Below, one piece after another: positions 8,001-15,992 of a stretch of 64,000 nt of DNA. The DNA comes from Hymenobacter sp. 5317J-9. GTDB taxonomy: Bacteria > Bacteroidota > Bacteroidia > Cytophagales > Hymenobacteraceae. Both the position numbers and the translations under genes were made by a program. Where the stretch lies: contig NZ_CP095050.1 in the NCBI RefSeq assembly GCF_022921075.1, forward strand, positions 1,922,001 through 1,986,000. Direction: 5' to 3'. The notes under the pieces were generated by a model, which was not told the DNA's origin, searched no databases, and saw only the letters and a list, made by a program, of their open reading frames with translations. Each line of letters starts with the position of its first letter. Within the stretch, counting starts at the first letter, position 1.

Positions 8001-8795
8001 GACGCGGGCGGGGTGTTCTACACCATTGTTGGCACGGGCACCAACATCACCGTTTCGACCTGCAACGCCGGCACCGACTTCGATACCAAGCTGTTCGTGT
8101 ACTCGGGAGCCTGCGGCGCCTACGTATGCGAAGGCGGCAACGACGACGGCCCTAGCTGCAACCTCAACGGGGGCGTGTCGTCGGAAGTGACCTTTACGGC
8201 GTTGGCCGGCACCACGTACCGCATTTTCGTAACCGGCTTCAACGGCGACGAAGGCACGTTTGTGCTGCGCGCCACCTGCGCTTCGCCCCCGCCCACCATC
8301 GCGCAGCTCTCACCGGCCAGCGGCCCGGTGGGTACCACCGTCACCATCACCGGCACCGATTTCACGGGCGCCACGGCGGTGCGTTTCAACGGTTTGCGGG
8401 CTACTTACACGGTGAACAGCGCCACCAGCATCACGGCCACGGTGCCCACCGGCGCCACCACGGGCGACGTGTTTGTGGCCACGCCCAACGGCGCGAGCAA
8501 CGGCAGCCTCTTCACCGTAACCGCCATTTCGGCCACGGCCAACGCCGCCAAGAGCGAGTTCAGCGTATGGCCCAACCCCATTGCGGCCAAAGGCACCCTG
8601 CACCTCACGCTGGCTTTGCCCGCCAAGTCGGCCAGCCTGGCGCTGCGCAACGTGTTGGGCCAGCTGGTGAGCACCCGCACCTTCAGCGGCAGCACCGCCG
8701 AACTGTCGACGGCCGGCCTGGCCGCCGGCACCTACCTGCTCACCGTGCAAACTGAGGGCCGCGCGCCCAGCGTGCAGCGCGTGGTGGTGGAGTAG
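5058..8795 (+). CDS. Secreted reprolysin-like zinc metallopeptidase with IPT/TIG repeats and T9SS sorting domain
   Basis: This 1245-residue protein begins with a long positively charged N-region and a signal peptide ending near AAAQAQQ (residues 35-45). The zinc site HEMGHQFGGNH at 377-387 fits HExxHxxGxxH with a following Met-turn (STIMAYAG), as in metzincin/reprolysin-like peptidases. Three IPT/TIG beta-sandwich repeats start near 701, 783 and 864 (PTITSFTPxxG), a beta-rich Cys-containing domain starts near 945 (NDACANAI), and a fourth IPT repeat near 1078. The C-terminus from about 1166 (FSVWPNPIAAKG to TYLLTVQTEG) is a type A T9SS sorting domain. It should be exported by Sec, cross the outer membrane by the type IX system and act at the surface or outside. 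The natural substrate is unknown. Confidence 0.88.
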   Translation: MMRRYQPRPATPQSSARSSARQGVARVGRLLLALLGLSAAAQAQQLDSPFFRADAEAKAAAAASPLSAALFHAQPLTLDVAGLRAALATAPPEAQAGAAPLVLALPLPNGSLGRFALRNAPVMAPALAARFPDITTYAGVGLDDPAATVRLDLTPAGFHAQVLTGNGNSFYIDPVSRTDARHYLGFYKKDMNRAAAGSALVCAFDPKKDGTKAKAARAVPSIAQRTASVLSSGPQLRTYRLALACTPEYAATKGNTMAGVMAGEVTTVNRVVGVYEKELAVRMVLIANNNQLIFLTGGTAPPVPYTNNNGDLMLDQNKTNINTIIGVNNYDIGHVVSTGGGGVAYLGVVCDNADKARGVTGSISPVGDAFDIDYVAHEMGHQFGGNHTFNNDNAGSCDGNRNASTAYEPGSGSTIMAYAGICGPSNNLQPNSDAIFHTANYQEMRAFIDGTTCSVNAATGNTAPVVTTVPASGKVLPIGTPFKLTAGATDAENDALTYMWEELDLGPSGSPNAAQVPGQTIPLFRSFTPSTAPTRYFPRLPSLLNNTTVLGERLPTVTRPLNFRVTVRDQHSGPVGVIGGVNYSSTVSLSSSAAAGPFVVQYPNTAVTWTGGAAQTVTWDVAGTNLAPVSCATVNIRISLDGGLTYPTVLAQNVPNNGSAVVVAPSPTTTQSQARLMVEAADNYFFDISDANFTISPPAVGPTITSFTPTGGLAGTVVTVLGSNFTGATAVAFNGTSAASFTVVSATQLTATVAAGTTTGTITVTAPTGTGTSATPFVVGAPPTITSFTPASGTIGTPVVITGTNFTGATQVRFNTAAAVAFTVNSATQITATVPTGATTGPIAVTTPVSTAVSANPFTVILPPTITSFSPPAGQPGTVVVVTGTGFTGTTQVTFNGTVAPVFTVNSATQITVTVPTGATTGPVAVTATGGTATSSFNFNVQPVNDACANAIAISCGQTVTGTTVNASDAGDPTGTCVADIDAGGVFYTIVGTGTNITVSTCNAGTDFDTKLFVYSGACGAYVCEGGNDDGPSCNLNGGVSSEVTFTALAGTTYRIFVTGFNGDEGTFVLRATCASPPPTIAQLSPASGPVGTTVTITGTDFTGATAVRFNGLRATYTVNSATSITATVPTGATTGDVFVATPNGASNGSLFTVTAISATANAAKSEFSVWPNPIAAKGTLHLTLALPAKSASLALRNVLGQLVSTRTFSGSTAELSTAGLAAGTYLLTVQTEGRAPSVQRVVVE

Positions 8796-8804
8796 GAGAG
8801 GCAG

Positions 8805-8856
8805 TTAAAAGTAAAAAGGCCCGTCTGGTAATCCAGACGGGCCTTTTTACTTTTAA
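8805..8856. terminator. Bidirectional terminator between the metallopeptidase gene and clpX
   Basis: A perfect 24-base-pair stem (8805-8828 with 8833-8856) encloses the loop TAAT. The arms carry A-rich and T-rich ends on both strands, so it can stop transcription from both convergent genes. Confidence 0.93.
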
Positions 8857-8863
8857 CCGAAAC

Positions 8864-10087
8864 CTACGCCGCGCGCATGTGGCGCAGCGTCGACTTCTCG
8901 AACTTGCTGCGGCAGTAGCTCAGGTTGATTTGCAGCTTGTCGGCGCCTTCTTCGGAGGGCATCTCGAACATGGCGTCGGTCATGATGCTCTCGCAGATGG
9001 AGCGCAGGCCGCGCGCGCCGAGGCGGTACTCGTCGGCCTTCTCCACGATGTATTCGAGGGCGTCTTCGGTGAAGCTGAGCTCGATGTTCTCCATGCCGAA
9101 GAGGCGCTTGTACTGGCGCACGAGCGAGTTCTTGGGCTCGGTCAGAATCATGCGCAGCGTGCTGCGGTCCAGGGGGTTGAGGTGGGTAAGCACGGGCAGG
9201 CGGCCGATGAGCTCGGGGATGAGGCCGAAGCTCTTGATGTCCTGGGCCGATACGTAGCGCAAGAAGTTCTCGGTGTCGACCTGCTCTTCGAGGTTGGTTT
9301 TGGCGAAGCCGAGCGGCTTGGTGTTCAGGCGGCTCTTGATGATGCGGTCGAGGCCCGAGAAGGCGCCGCCGCAGATGAAGAGGATGTTCTCGGTGTTCAC
9401 CGAAATCATCTTTTGCTCGGGGTGCTTGCGGCCGCCCTGCGGGGGCACGTTGATGTTGGTGCCTTCGAGGAGCTTGAGCAGGGCCTGCTGCACGCCTTCG
9501 CCGCTCACGTCGCGCGTGATGCTGGGGTTGTCGCTCTTGCGGGCAATTTTGTCGATTTCGTCGATGTACACGATGCCGCGTTCGGCCGCTTCCAGGTTGT
9601 AATCAGCGGCTTGCAGCAGGCGGGTGAGGATGCTTTCCACGTCTTCGCCCACGTAGCCGGCCTCCGTCAGCACGGTGGCGTCGGCGATGCAGAAGGGCAC
9701 TTGCAGAATCTTGGCCAGCATGCGGGCCAGGAAGGTTTTGCCGGTGCCGGTTTCGCCCACCATGATGATGTTCGACTTCTCAATCTGCACCTCGTCCTCG
9801 GAGGGCTTCTGCATCAGGCGTTTGTAGTGGTTGTACACGGCCACGCTCATCACGCGCTTGGCTTCGTCCTGGCCCACCACGTACTGGTCGAGGTGGTCCT
9901 TGATGGCCTTGGGCTTGATGAGGTTGAACTTGGGCTGCTTGCTGGCATCCTGGGCCTTGGCCTCTTCGTCGAGAATGTGCTGGGCCTGGCCCACGCATTT
10001 CTCGCAGATGTGGGCGTTGATGCCCGAAATCATGACGGCGACTTCGCGCTTGCTCTTATTGCAAAAGGAACAGGATATTTCGGCCAC
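8864..10087 (-). CDS. clpX: ATP-dependent Clp protease ATP-binding subunit ClpX
   Basis: This is the 407-residue AAA+ unfoldase that feeds substrates to ClpP. The zinc-binding domain has Cys6, Cys9, Cys28 and Cys31; Walker A is GETGTGKT at 111-118; Walker B is [10 protein letters not shown]; the pore/sensor segment ELIGRLPV is present. The ClpP-docking loop reads PLGF, an LGF version of the usual IGF tripeptide. Full length, with the ATG giving [12 protein letters not shown]. Unusually, it does not follow clpP directly: clpP and tig lie on the same strand about 21 kb away at 31444-33618, separated by a block of plus-strand accessory genes. Confidence 0.97.
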   Translation of the reverse strand: MAEISCSFCNKSKREVAVMISGINAHICEKCVGQAQHILDEEAKAQDASKQPKFNLIKPKAIKDHLDQYVVGQDEAKRVMSVAVYNHYKRLMQKPSEDEVQIEKSNIIMVGETGTGKTFLARMLAKILQVPFCIADATVLTEAGYVGEDVESILTRLLQAADYNLEAAERGIVYIDEIDKIARKSDNPSITRDVSGEGVQQALLKLLEGTNINVPPQGGRKHPEQKMISVNTENILFICGGAFSGLDRIIKSRLNTKPLGFAKTNLEEQVDTENFLRYVSAQDIKSFGLIPELIGRLPVLTHLNPLDRSTLRMILTEPKNSLVRQYKRLFGMENIELSFTEDALEYIVEKADEYRLGARGLRSICESIMTDAMFEMPSEEGADKLQINLSYCRSKFEKSTLRHMRAA

Positions 10088-10137
10088 GGAAAGAGGTATA
10101 GAGAGGAGTGGAGGGCAAGTTTTTGGACAAGCGGGCT

Positions 10138-10145
10138 CAAAGGTA
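10138..10145 (-). promoter_or_regulatory. -7 promoter box for clpX
   Basis: On the minus strand TACCTTTG (10145-10138) matches the Bacteroidota -7 element and lies 50 bases before the clpX ATG. It suggests that clpX has its own promoter here. No -33 TTG is seen at normal spacing. Confidence 0.5.
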
Positions 10146-10300
10146 CGACATGCCCAACGCCTTCGATGAGAAAAATGGTGCCTTTGCGCAAAGACTAAGA
10201 TAGTGCGCTCTGCAGATATTTTGTAGTTTTAGAGCCTGAGGCATCAGCGCAAGCAGGTTGCGTTGCAGGCAATTATCAGGTGGTCGAACCCTGGTTCGCT

Positions 10301-13300
10301 ATGTTGAGCAGACGATTAAGGACGCCTTTTTTTCGCCAAAGGTGGCACGGCTTGCTACCCATTCTACGGTTGGGCTTAGCGCTGCTGGGCGCCTGCCTGC
10401 TCGCCCGTCCGCCGGCCGCCCAGGCCCAGACGCTGCCCTCGCGCCGCTTTGGTTTGAGCGAAGGCCTGCCCGAAACCAGCGTGAGCGACCTGGCCCAGGA
10501 CGGTCAGGGCCGCCTCTGGCTGGTGTCGGAAGTGGGCGCCGCCTGGTACGACGGCCACGAGTTTCATTCCCTCACCACCCGCTCGGGCCTGCCCAACACC
10601 CGCGTCACGACCCTTGCCGCCGACCCCGGCCCCGGCGCCAACATGTGGCTGGGCATGCGCGACGGCTCCATTTGCTACTACAACTCGGCCACGGGCCGGG
10701 CCCGGCGCATCACGCCGCGCCGCACGCAGGCCCGTTTCGCCCAGGTGCTCACCCTGCTGCCGCAGGGCACCGGCACCAGCCGCCGCCTCTGGGTGGGCAC
10801 GGCTGGGGGCGCGCTCTACTGCCTGCGCTGGCCCGATGCGCCCATGCCCGGCGACAGTCTGGCCATGCCCGTGGCCCAGCCGGTGCAGGCCCGCGCCGGC
10901 TCCGGCGACAAGCCCAAAGCCGTGAATGCCCTGCTGCCGGCCCCAGACGGGGGCCTGTGGGTGGGTTCCGACGAAGGCCTGCGCCTGCTCGACGCGGCCA
11001 CCGGCCGCCCGCGCCCGCTGCCGGCCGGCCTGCCCGAAGAGCTCCGCTCCGGCCCCGTGGTGGGCCTGAGTGCCGCCCCCGATGGCCGCCTGTGGTGCAG
11101 CACACCCGCGGCGGGCCTGTTTGTGCTCGACCCGCCGGCTCTGGGCGGGCGCGTGCGGCGCTACACTGCCGCCCAAGGCCTGTGCTCCGACCGCGTGCTG
11201 CGCGTGGTGGCCGAGCCCGGCCGCGCGGGGCGCGTGTGGGCCCTCACCGGCAACGGCCTGTGCTACCTGCCCACGCCCACGGCCCCAGTGGTTCGCTGCC
11301 TGCCCGGTACCGGCCTCATCTCGCACAGCTACCGCCGCGGCGACCTGCTGCTCGACCGCGAAGGCAACGTGTGGTCTACTTCGGCCAACGGCCTGACCCA
11401 GTATCTGCCCGATGCGCGGTTTGCCTTGTTTGATACGACTGATGGCTTGCCGGGCACCAAAGTATACGCCCTGGCGCCGGCCCAGGACGCGCCCGGAAGC
11501 TACTGGGTGGGCACCAACGACGGCCTGGCCTTATTCAGCCCGGGGGCCGCGGGCGGCGCGCGCTGCCAGGCGCTGCCCCGCCGCGAGCCCGACCTGCACA
11601 ACATAGTGCGGGCGGTGCTGCCCCGCGCCAACGGCGACGTGTGGGTGGGCACCATCCAGGGTGGTTCGGCGGTGTGGGAGGCTGGCAAGCGCCGCTGGCG
11701 CTTGCTCAGCCCGGAGATTCCCGCCCTGGCCGAAACCACGGTGGCCAGCATGGCGGAAGACACCCACGGCCGCATCTGGCTGGCCACCGAAACCAACGGC
11801 CTCGTTATCTACGACCCCGCCACGGCCCGCATCGAGCAATACGTGGGCCCGCCGCTGGCCGGGGCCCGCCGCCTGATGAAGGTGCTGCGCAGCCGCACCG
11901 GCACCATGTGGCTGGGCACCGAAAACGCGGGCCTGCTGCAGGCCGAAGAAACGCCGCGGCCCGGCGGTGCCCCCGGCCTGCGTTTCCGGATGGTGGCACC
12001 CCGGCCGGCCGGGGCCGAGCCGCTGTCCATCTTCTCCATCAGCGAAGACCAGCGGGGAGCGTTGTGGATGAGCAGCTTCGGCGAAGGCATTTTCACCTAC
12101 GACCCGGCCCGCCCGGCCCGCGGCCTGCGCCCGGTGCCGCTGAGCGAAGAGCCCGGCGCGCACCTCGACAATCCGTATTTTGTGCAGTGCGATGCCCGCG
12201 GCGACGTGTGGCTGGGCACCACCCGCGGCCTGCTGCGCTACGAGCCGGGCTCCGGCCGCCAAACTTTTTTTGGCTGCGAAGAAGGCTTCATGGGCCAGGA
12301 AACCGGCATCAACGCCGTGCTGGCCGAGCCCAACGGCACGCTCTGGGCCGGTACCGTGGCGGGCCTGATGCGCTACACACCCACCGGCGCCCGCCCCAAC
12401 CGCGTGGCACCTTACCCGCGCCTCACGGGCCTGCGCCTGTTCCGGCGCGACACGGTTCTGCGGCCCGGTGCCAGCCTCCCATATTTTCTCAATCACCTCA
12501 CCTTCGACTACAGCGCCAACAGCCTCACCAACCCCGGCCGGGTGCGCTACCAGTACCGCCTGCGGGGCTTCGACGACGACTGGACCCGCCCCCTGGCCAC
12601 GCGCTCGGCCGCCTATACCAACCTGCCGCCCGGCGACTACCGCTTCGAGCTGCGCGCCGCCAACGAGGCCGGCGTGTGGAGCCCCGTGCCGGCCTCGTAC
12701 TCGTTCAGCATTCGGCCGCCGTGGTGGCGCACGTGGTGGGCCTATGCGCTGTATGCGCTGGGCTTCGGCCTGACCATCTACTGGGTGCGGGACTACACCC
12801 GCCGCCGCGAGCGGGAGCGGGCCGACCGCCAGCTCGAGCGCCAGGCCCTAGAGCACCTGCAGGAAATGGACCGGGTGAAAAACGATTTCTTTACCGACAT
12901 CAGCCACGAGTTCCGCACGCCGCTCACCCTCATTCTGGGCCCCGCCGAAACCCTGGCCGCCGACGCGCCCGACCCCACCACCCGCCACATGGGCGGCCTG
13001 GTGCTGCGCAACGCCCGCAAGCTGCTGGCCCTCATTAACCAGGTGCTGGACTTGAGCAAACTCGAAGCCGGCGCCCTGCGCCTGCAGCCCACGCCGGGCG
13101 ATGCGGCCGCCACCGTGCGGCACCTGGTGGCCTCGTTTGCCTCATTGGCCGAGAGCCGGCGCATTGCCCTGCGTTGCGACGCGCCGGCCACGGCCGTACC
13201 GCTGGTGTTTGATGCCGCCAAGCTGGAGGAAGTCGTTACCAATCTGCTGGCCAATGCGTTGCGGTTTACGCCCACGGGCGGCACCGTCACCGTCAGCGTG

Positions 13301-14494
13301 GCCGAGCTGCCGGCCACGGCCGCCGCGCCCACGGGCCGCGTCACGATTGCCGTGCGCGACACCGGCCCCGGCATTGCTGCCGCCGACCTGCCGTTCCTGT
13401 TCGACCGATACTACCAAGCCCACAGCGTGCCCGGCAAGCCGCGCACTGGCACGGGCATCGGGCTGGCGCTGGTGCGCGAGCTCACGGTGCTGCACGGCGG
13501 CACAGTGGCCGTGACCAGCGAACCGGGGGCGGGCGCTACGTTCACGCTGGAGCTGCCGCGCGGGCTGCGCTCGGTTGCCGAAACACCACCGCCCGCTGCC
13601 GCCCCCGCCCCCGCGACGCCGGCAGCTGGAGCCGAGGACGCCGCAAGCCCGGCCGAATTGGCGCTGCCCCATGCGCCGCTGGTGCTCATCATCGAAGACA
13701 ACGAGGAGGTGCGCCGCTTTGTGCAAGACACGCTGGCCCTGGAGGGCTACCGCCTGCTGCTGGCCGACGACGGCACCGCCGGCCTGGACCTGGCCCGCGC
13801 CGAAGTGCCCGACGTGGTGGTGAGCGACGTGATGATGCCCGGCCTGGACGGCTACCAGGTGTGCGCCGCCCTCAAAACCGACCCGGCCACCAGCCACATT
13901 CCGGTGGTGCTGCTCACCGCCAGGTCGGGCCCGGCCGACAAGCTCGAAGGCCTCGAAACCGGCGCCGACAGCTTCTTAGCCAAGCCCTTCAACCCGCGCG
14001 AGCTGCGGGCACAGGTGCGCAACCTGCTGGTGCTGGGCCAGCGCGTGCGGGCCCGCTTTGCCCCGGAGCTCGCCCCACAGGCCCTGGCCGACGACGAGCC
14101 GGCCAGCCGCCTGGCCGCCCACGCCGAGGCCGTGGCCGGCCTGCCATCCCTCGACCAGGACTTCTTGCGGCGCGTCAACGAGTCGGTGCTGGCACACCTG
14201 GCCGACGAAACATTCGGCGTCGACGAGCTCGGGGCCGACATTGGCATGAGCCGCACCCAGGTGCACCGCAAGCTGAAGGCCCTCACCGGGCAGTCGCCGG
14301 GCGAATGCATTCGGAGCACGCGCCTCTACCGGGCGCTGGCCCTGCTGCAGGCCCAGGTGGGCACGGTGGCCGAAGTGGCGTACCAGGTGGGGTTTGGGAG
14401 CCCGGCGGCATTTTCCACGGCGTTTTCGCGGCAGTTTGGCTACCCGCCCAGCGCCACGGTGCGGCACCACAAAGCCGGCCGTAGCGAAGCCTGA
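10301..14494 (+). CDS. Hybrid two-component system protein (HTCS), copy 1
   Basis: A single 1397-residue polypeptide carries a whole signalling pathway. Order: signal peptide/anchor (1-45, ending AAQAQ), a periplasmic sensor of WxGT-type two-component propeller repeats (about 50-700), a Y_Y_Y domain (about 720-805), one membrane helix (WWRTWWAYALYALGFGLTIYW), HisKA with phospho-acceptor His869 in SHEFRTPL, HATPase with NLLANALRF and DTGPGI, a receiver with Asp1176 in SDVMMPG, and a C-terminal AraC-type helix-turn-helix. The ATG at 10301 is preferred to the GTG seven codons upstream. It is followed by a GNAT gene, an arrangement repeated at 15993-21029. HTCS proteins usually control glycan-use loci, but none is present here. 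The ligand is unknown. Confidence 0.93.
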   Translation: MLSRRLRTPFFRQRWHGLLPILRLGLALLGACLLARPPAAQAQTLPSRRFGLSEGLPETSVSDLAQDGQGRLWLVSEVGAAWYDGHEFHSLTTRSGLPNTRVTTLAADPGPGANMWLGMRDGSICYYNSATGRARRITPRRTQARFAQVLTLLPQGTGTSRRLWVGTAGGALYCLRWPDAPMPGDSLAMPVAQPVQARAGSGDKPKAVNALLPAPDGGLWVGSDEGLRLLDAATGRPRPLPAGLPEELRSGPVVGLSAAPDGRLWCSTPAAGLFVLDPPALGGRVRRYTAAQGLCSDRVLRVVAEPGRAGRVWALTGNGLCYLPTPTAPVVRCLPGTGLISHSYRRGDLLLDREGNVWSTSANGLTQYLPDARFALFDTTDGLPGTKVYALAPAQDAPGSYWVGTNDGLALFSPGAAGGARCQALPRREPDLHNIVRAVLPRANGDVWVGTIQGGSAVWEAGKRRWRLLSPEIPALAETTVASMAEDTHGRIWLATETNGLVIYDPATARIEQYVGPPLAGARRLMKVLRSRTGTMWLGTENAGLLQAEETPRPGGAPGLRFRMVAPRPAGAEPLSIFSISEDQRGALWMSSFGEGIFTYDPARPARGLRPVPLSEEPGAHLDNPYFVQCDARGDVWLGTTRGLLRYEPGSGRQTFFGCEEGFMGQETGINAVLAEPNGTLWAGTVAGLMRYTPTGARPNRVAPYPRLTGLRLFRRDTVLRPGASLPYFLNHLTFDYSANSLTNPGRVRYQYRLRGFDDDWTRPLATRSAAYTNLPPGDYRFELRAANEAGVWSPVPASYSFSIRPPWWRTWWAYALYALGFGLTIYWVRDYTRRRERERADRQLERQALEHLQEMDRVKNDFFTDISHEFRTPLTLILGPAETLAADAPDPTTRHMGGLVLRNARKLLALINQVLDLSKLEAGALRLQPTPGDAAATVRHLVASFASLAESRRIALRCDAPATAVPLVFDAAKLEEVVTNLLANALRFTPTGGTVTVSVAELPATAAAPTGRVTIAVRDTGPGIAAADLPFLFDRYYQAHSVPGKPRTGTGIGLALVRELTVLHGGTVAVTSEPGAGATFTLELPRGLRSVAETPPPAAAPAPATPAAGAEDAASPAELALPHAPLVLIIEDNEEVRRFVQDTLALEGYRLLLADDGTAGLDLARAEVPDVVVSDVMMPGLDGYQVCAALKTDPATSHIPVVLLTARSGPADKLEGLETGADSFLAKPFNPRELRAQVRNLLVLGQRVRARFAPELAPQALADDEPASRLAAHAEAVAGLPSLDQDFLRRVNESVLAHLADETFGVDELGADIGMSRTQVHRKLKALTGQSPGECIRSTRLYRALALLQAQVGTVAEVAYQVGFGSPAAFSTAFSRQFGYPPSATVRHHKAGRSEA

Positions 14495-14864
14495 ACCTGG
14501 CGGCGCGTCTGGCCAGAGTGCAACCCCCTGCCGGACCAGGCGGGCATCGGCTACGCAGGTGTGCGGAATAAAGTGACAGTGCGCCGGGCGCCTTGCTACA
14601 AAGGACAATGCATTTGCAACCGATGCGAAAGCCGCGCAACAAGCAAAAACGCATTGGCAACGGGTGCGAAACGCAAAATCGGAGGCAGGCCGTTGTTTTG
14701 GCTATCTGCCTTCACAGGATTTCCTGCTGGCTTTGCTCCATAAAAAATGCTACCGCAACCACGTCCTGCCCGCCTCTTTCCGCGGGTTGTGCTGCGGGTG
14801 CCAACAGTTGTTCCATTCAGTCTGCCGCCCTCTTCGTCCACGTCATCTTCGCCAGTTGGATAGT
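14495..14864. other. Intergenic region upstream of GNAT copy 1
   Basis: These 370 bases separate HTCS copy 1 from the acetyltransferase gene. I see no convincing coding sequence; an upstream extension of the acetyltransferase frame exists but lacks family similarity. The one structured element is the direct repeat at 14610-14671. No TAnnTTTG box is visible close to the start at 14865. Confidence 0.5.
14610..14671 (+). promoter_or_regulatory. Direct 21-base repeat, candidate regulator binding site
   Basis: Units 14610-14630 (starts GCATTTGCAACC) and 14651-14671 (starts GCATTGGCAACG), both ending TGCGAAA, are identical at 18 of 21 positions and are spaced 41 bases start to start, close to four helical turns. 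AraC-type regulators commonly bind such direct repeats. Binding by the neighbouring HTCS is an inference. Confidence 0.4.
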
Positions 14865-15491
14865 ATGGTCACGAACCTGCCCGCGCGCCGCCTGGAGCCC
14901 GCCGATTTGAGCTGGGCCACGGCCTTTCTGGAATCGGCCTGCTCCGAACACCCCGTGCTGAACTACTGCTGCACCGGCCCCGATGCCCACGGCCAGCGCC
15001 TCTGGCTGCTGGAACAGGTGCTGCGTTTTGGCCTGCGCTACGGCCGCGTGTACACCAACGCCGAGGGCAATGCGCTGGCCGTCTGGATTGGGCCCGAGCA
15101 CCCGGCGGCCACGCTGCGGCGCTTCCTGCGCACCGCCCTGCTGCCCGCCGCGCTCTGGCGCCTCGAATGGGCCGGCTTTCAGCGGCTGCGGCATTTTCTG
15201 GTCGCTACCACTTGGCTGCGACGCCACAGCCTCACGGCCAACCAGCACCACTACCTGCTGGCGCTGGCCGTGCGTCCTGCCGACCGCGGCCAGGGCCTGG
15301 GCCGACGCCTGCTGCGCGTGACGCTGGCCGCCATGCACGCTGCCCGCATGCCCTGCTACCTCGACACGCAGCAGCCCGCGTTGCTGGCATTCTTCCGGCG
15401 GCTGGGGTTTCGCATGCTGGGCGAATGCACTACCGGCCAAGCCCCCGACGCCCCCATCAACTGGGGCCTGGTGCGCGAAGGCCACGCCTGA
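14865..15491 (+). CDS. GNAT-family N-acetyltransferase, copy 1
   Basis: The 208-residue product is a GNAT-fold protein. The acetyl-CoA pyrophosphate loop is visible as RGQGLGRRLL after the strand YLLALAVRP (about residues 132-150), and the last strands read CYLDTQQPALLAFFRRLGF, typical of motif B. I chose the ATG at 14865 (MVTNLPARRLEPADLSWA), since it aligns with the start of the paralogue at 20376 and the upstream extension is unlike either. The two acetyltransferases share the blocks RRLE-AD-WATA, HP-L-Y-C and AYTN/VYTN. Acceptor substrate is unknown: small molecule, protein or sugar are all possible. It follows an HTCS gene, as does its paralogue. Confidence 0.8.
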   Translation: MVTNLPARRLEPADLSWATAFLESACSEHPVLNYCCTGPDAHGQRLWLLEQVLRFGLRYGRVYTNAEGNALAVWIGPEHPAATLRRFLRTALLPAALWRLEWAGFQRLRHFLVATTWLRRHSLTANQHHYLLALAVRPADRGQGLGRRLLRVTLAAMHAARMPCYLDTQQPALLAFFRRLGFRMLGECTTGQAPDAPINWGLVREGHA

Positions 15492-15992
15492 ACGCTCACT
15501 CGCTCCGCACATCTCACACCACCGCTACCATACACACCTGAAATATTCCCAACGCTATTTTCACCACGCACTCATGGAACCGCAAGTACCTCATCTGCAA
15601 TTGGTTTTTTTGTCATCCACCGTTACGTCAGCCTGGTCCATCGGCTGGGCCTTCACCGCCACCACGGCCCCGGAGCCGCGCCCTGCCGCCAACGTCATTC
15701 CCGCTCGCCTGCGGCTGGCTGTAATCGCGGCGTAGCTATCAGTTACCGTCCGGCCCACCAGTTCATCGCCACATAACTGCCTTATAACTGCCTTCGCAAC
15801 AGCCGCCTGCCTTGCGGGAGAAAAGGGTATATATGTTGGGGATTGTATATTACGGACGAGTCTGCCCACTTTGTGGCAACGCTGAAGTTGCCTCGGTGCG
15901 CTGGCTCAACCGGTGAACCCCCGGATGCTTCCATGTTCTCACTGCCCGGTTCTGCGGCCCACTACCGGCCGGGGCGGGGCTTATGTCCTTCC
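15492..15992. other. Intergenic region upstream of HTCS copy 2
   Basis: About 500 bases with no convincing gene. An ATG at 15574 opens a 53-codon frame ending at 15735 with no recognisable features, which I do not call. In-frame start codons for HTCS copy 2 exist at 15843 (TTG), 15933 and 15993; the signal peptide favours 15993 or the ATG at 16023. No clear TAnnTTTG box is seen. Confidence 0.45.

Noticed and set aside
10614..13900. Arg/Pro/Ala-rich frames on both strands over the HTCS genes
   Set aside because: Low-complexity shadows produced by G+C-rich third positions of the real frame.
14664..14864. 67-codon upstream extension of GNAT copy 1
   Set aside because: The paralogue starts at the equivalent of 14865 and the extension resembles no domain.
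15574..15735. 53-codon frame between GNAT copy 1 and HTCS copy 2
   Set aside because: No promoter, signal peptide or recognisable motif; composition is like the surrounding non-coding DNA.
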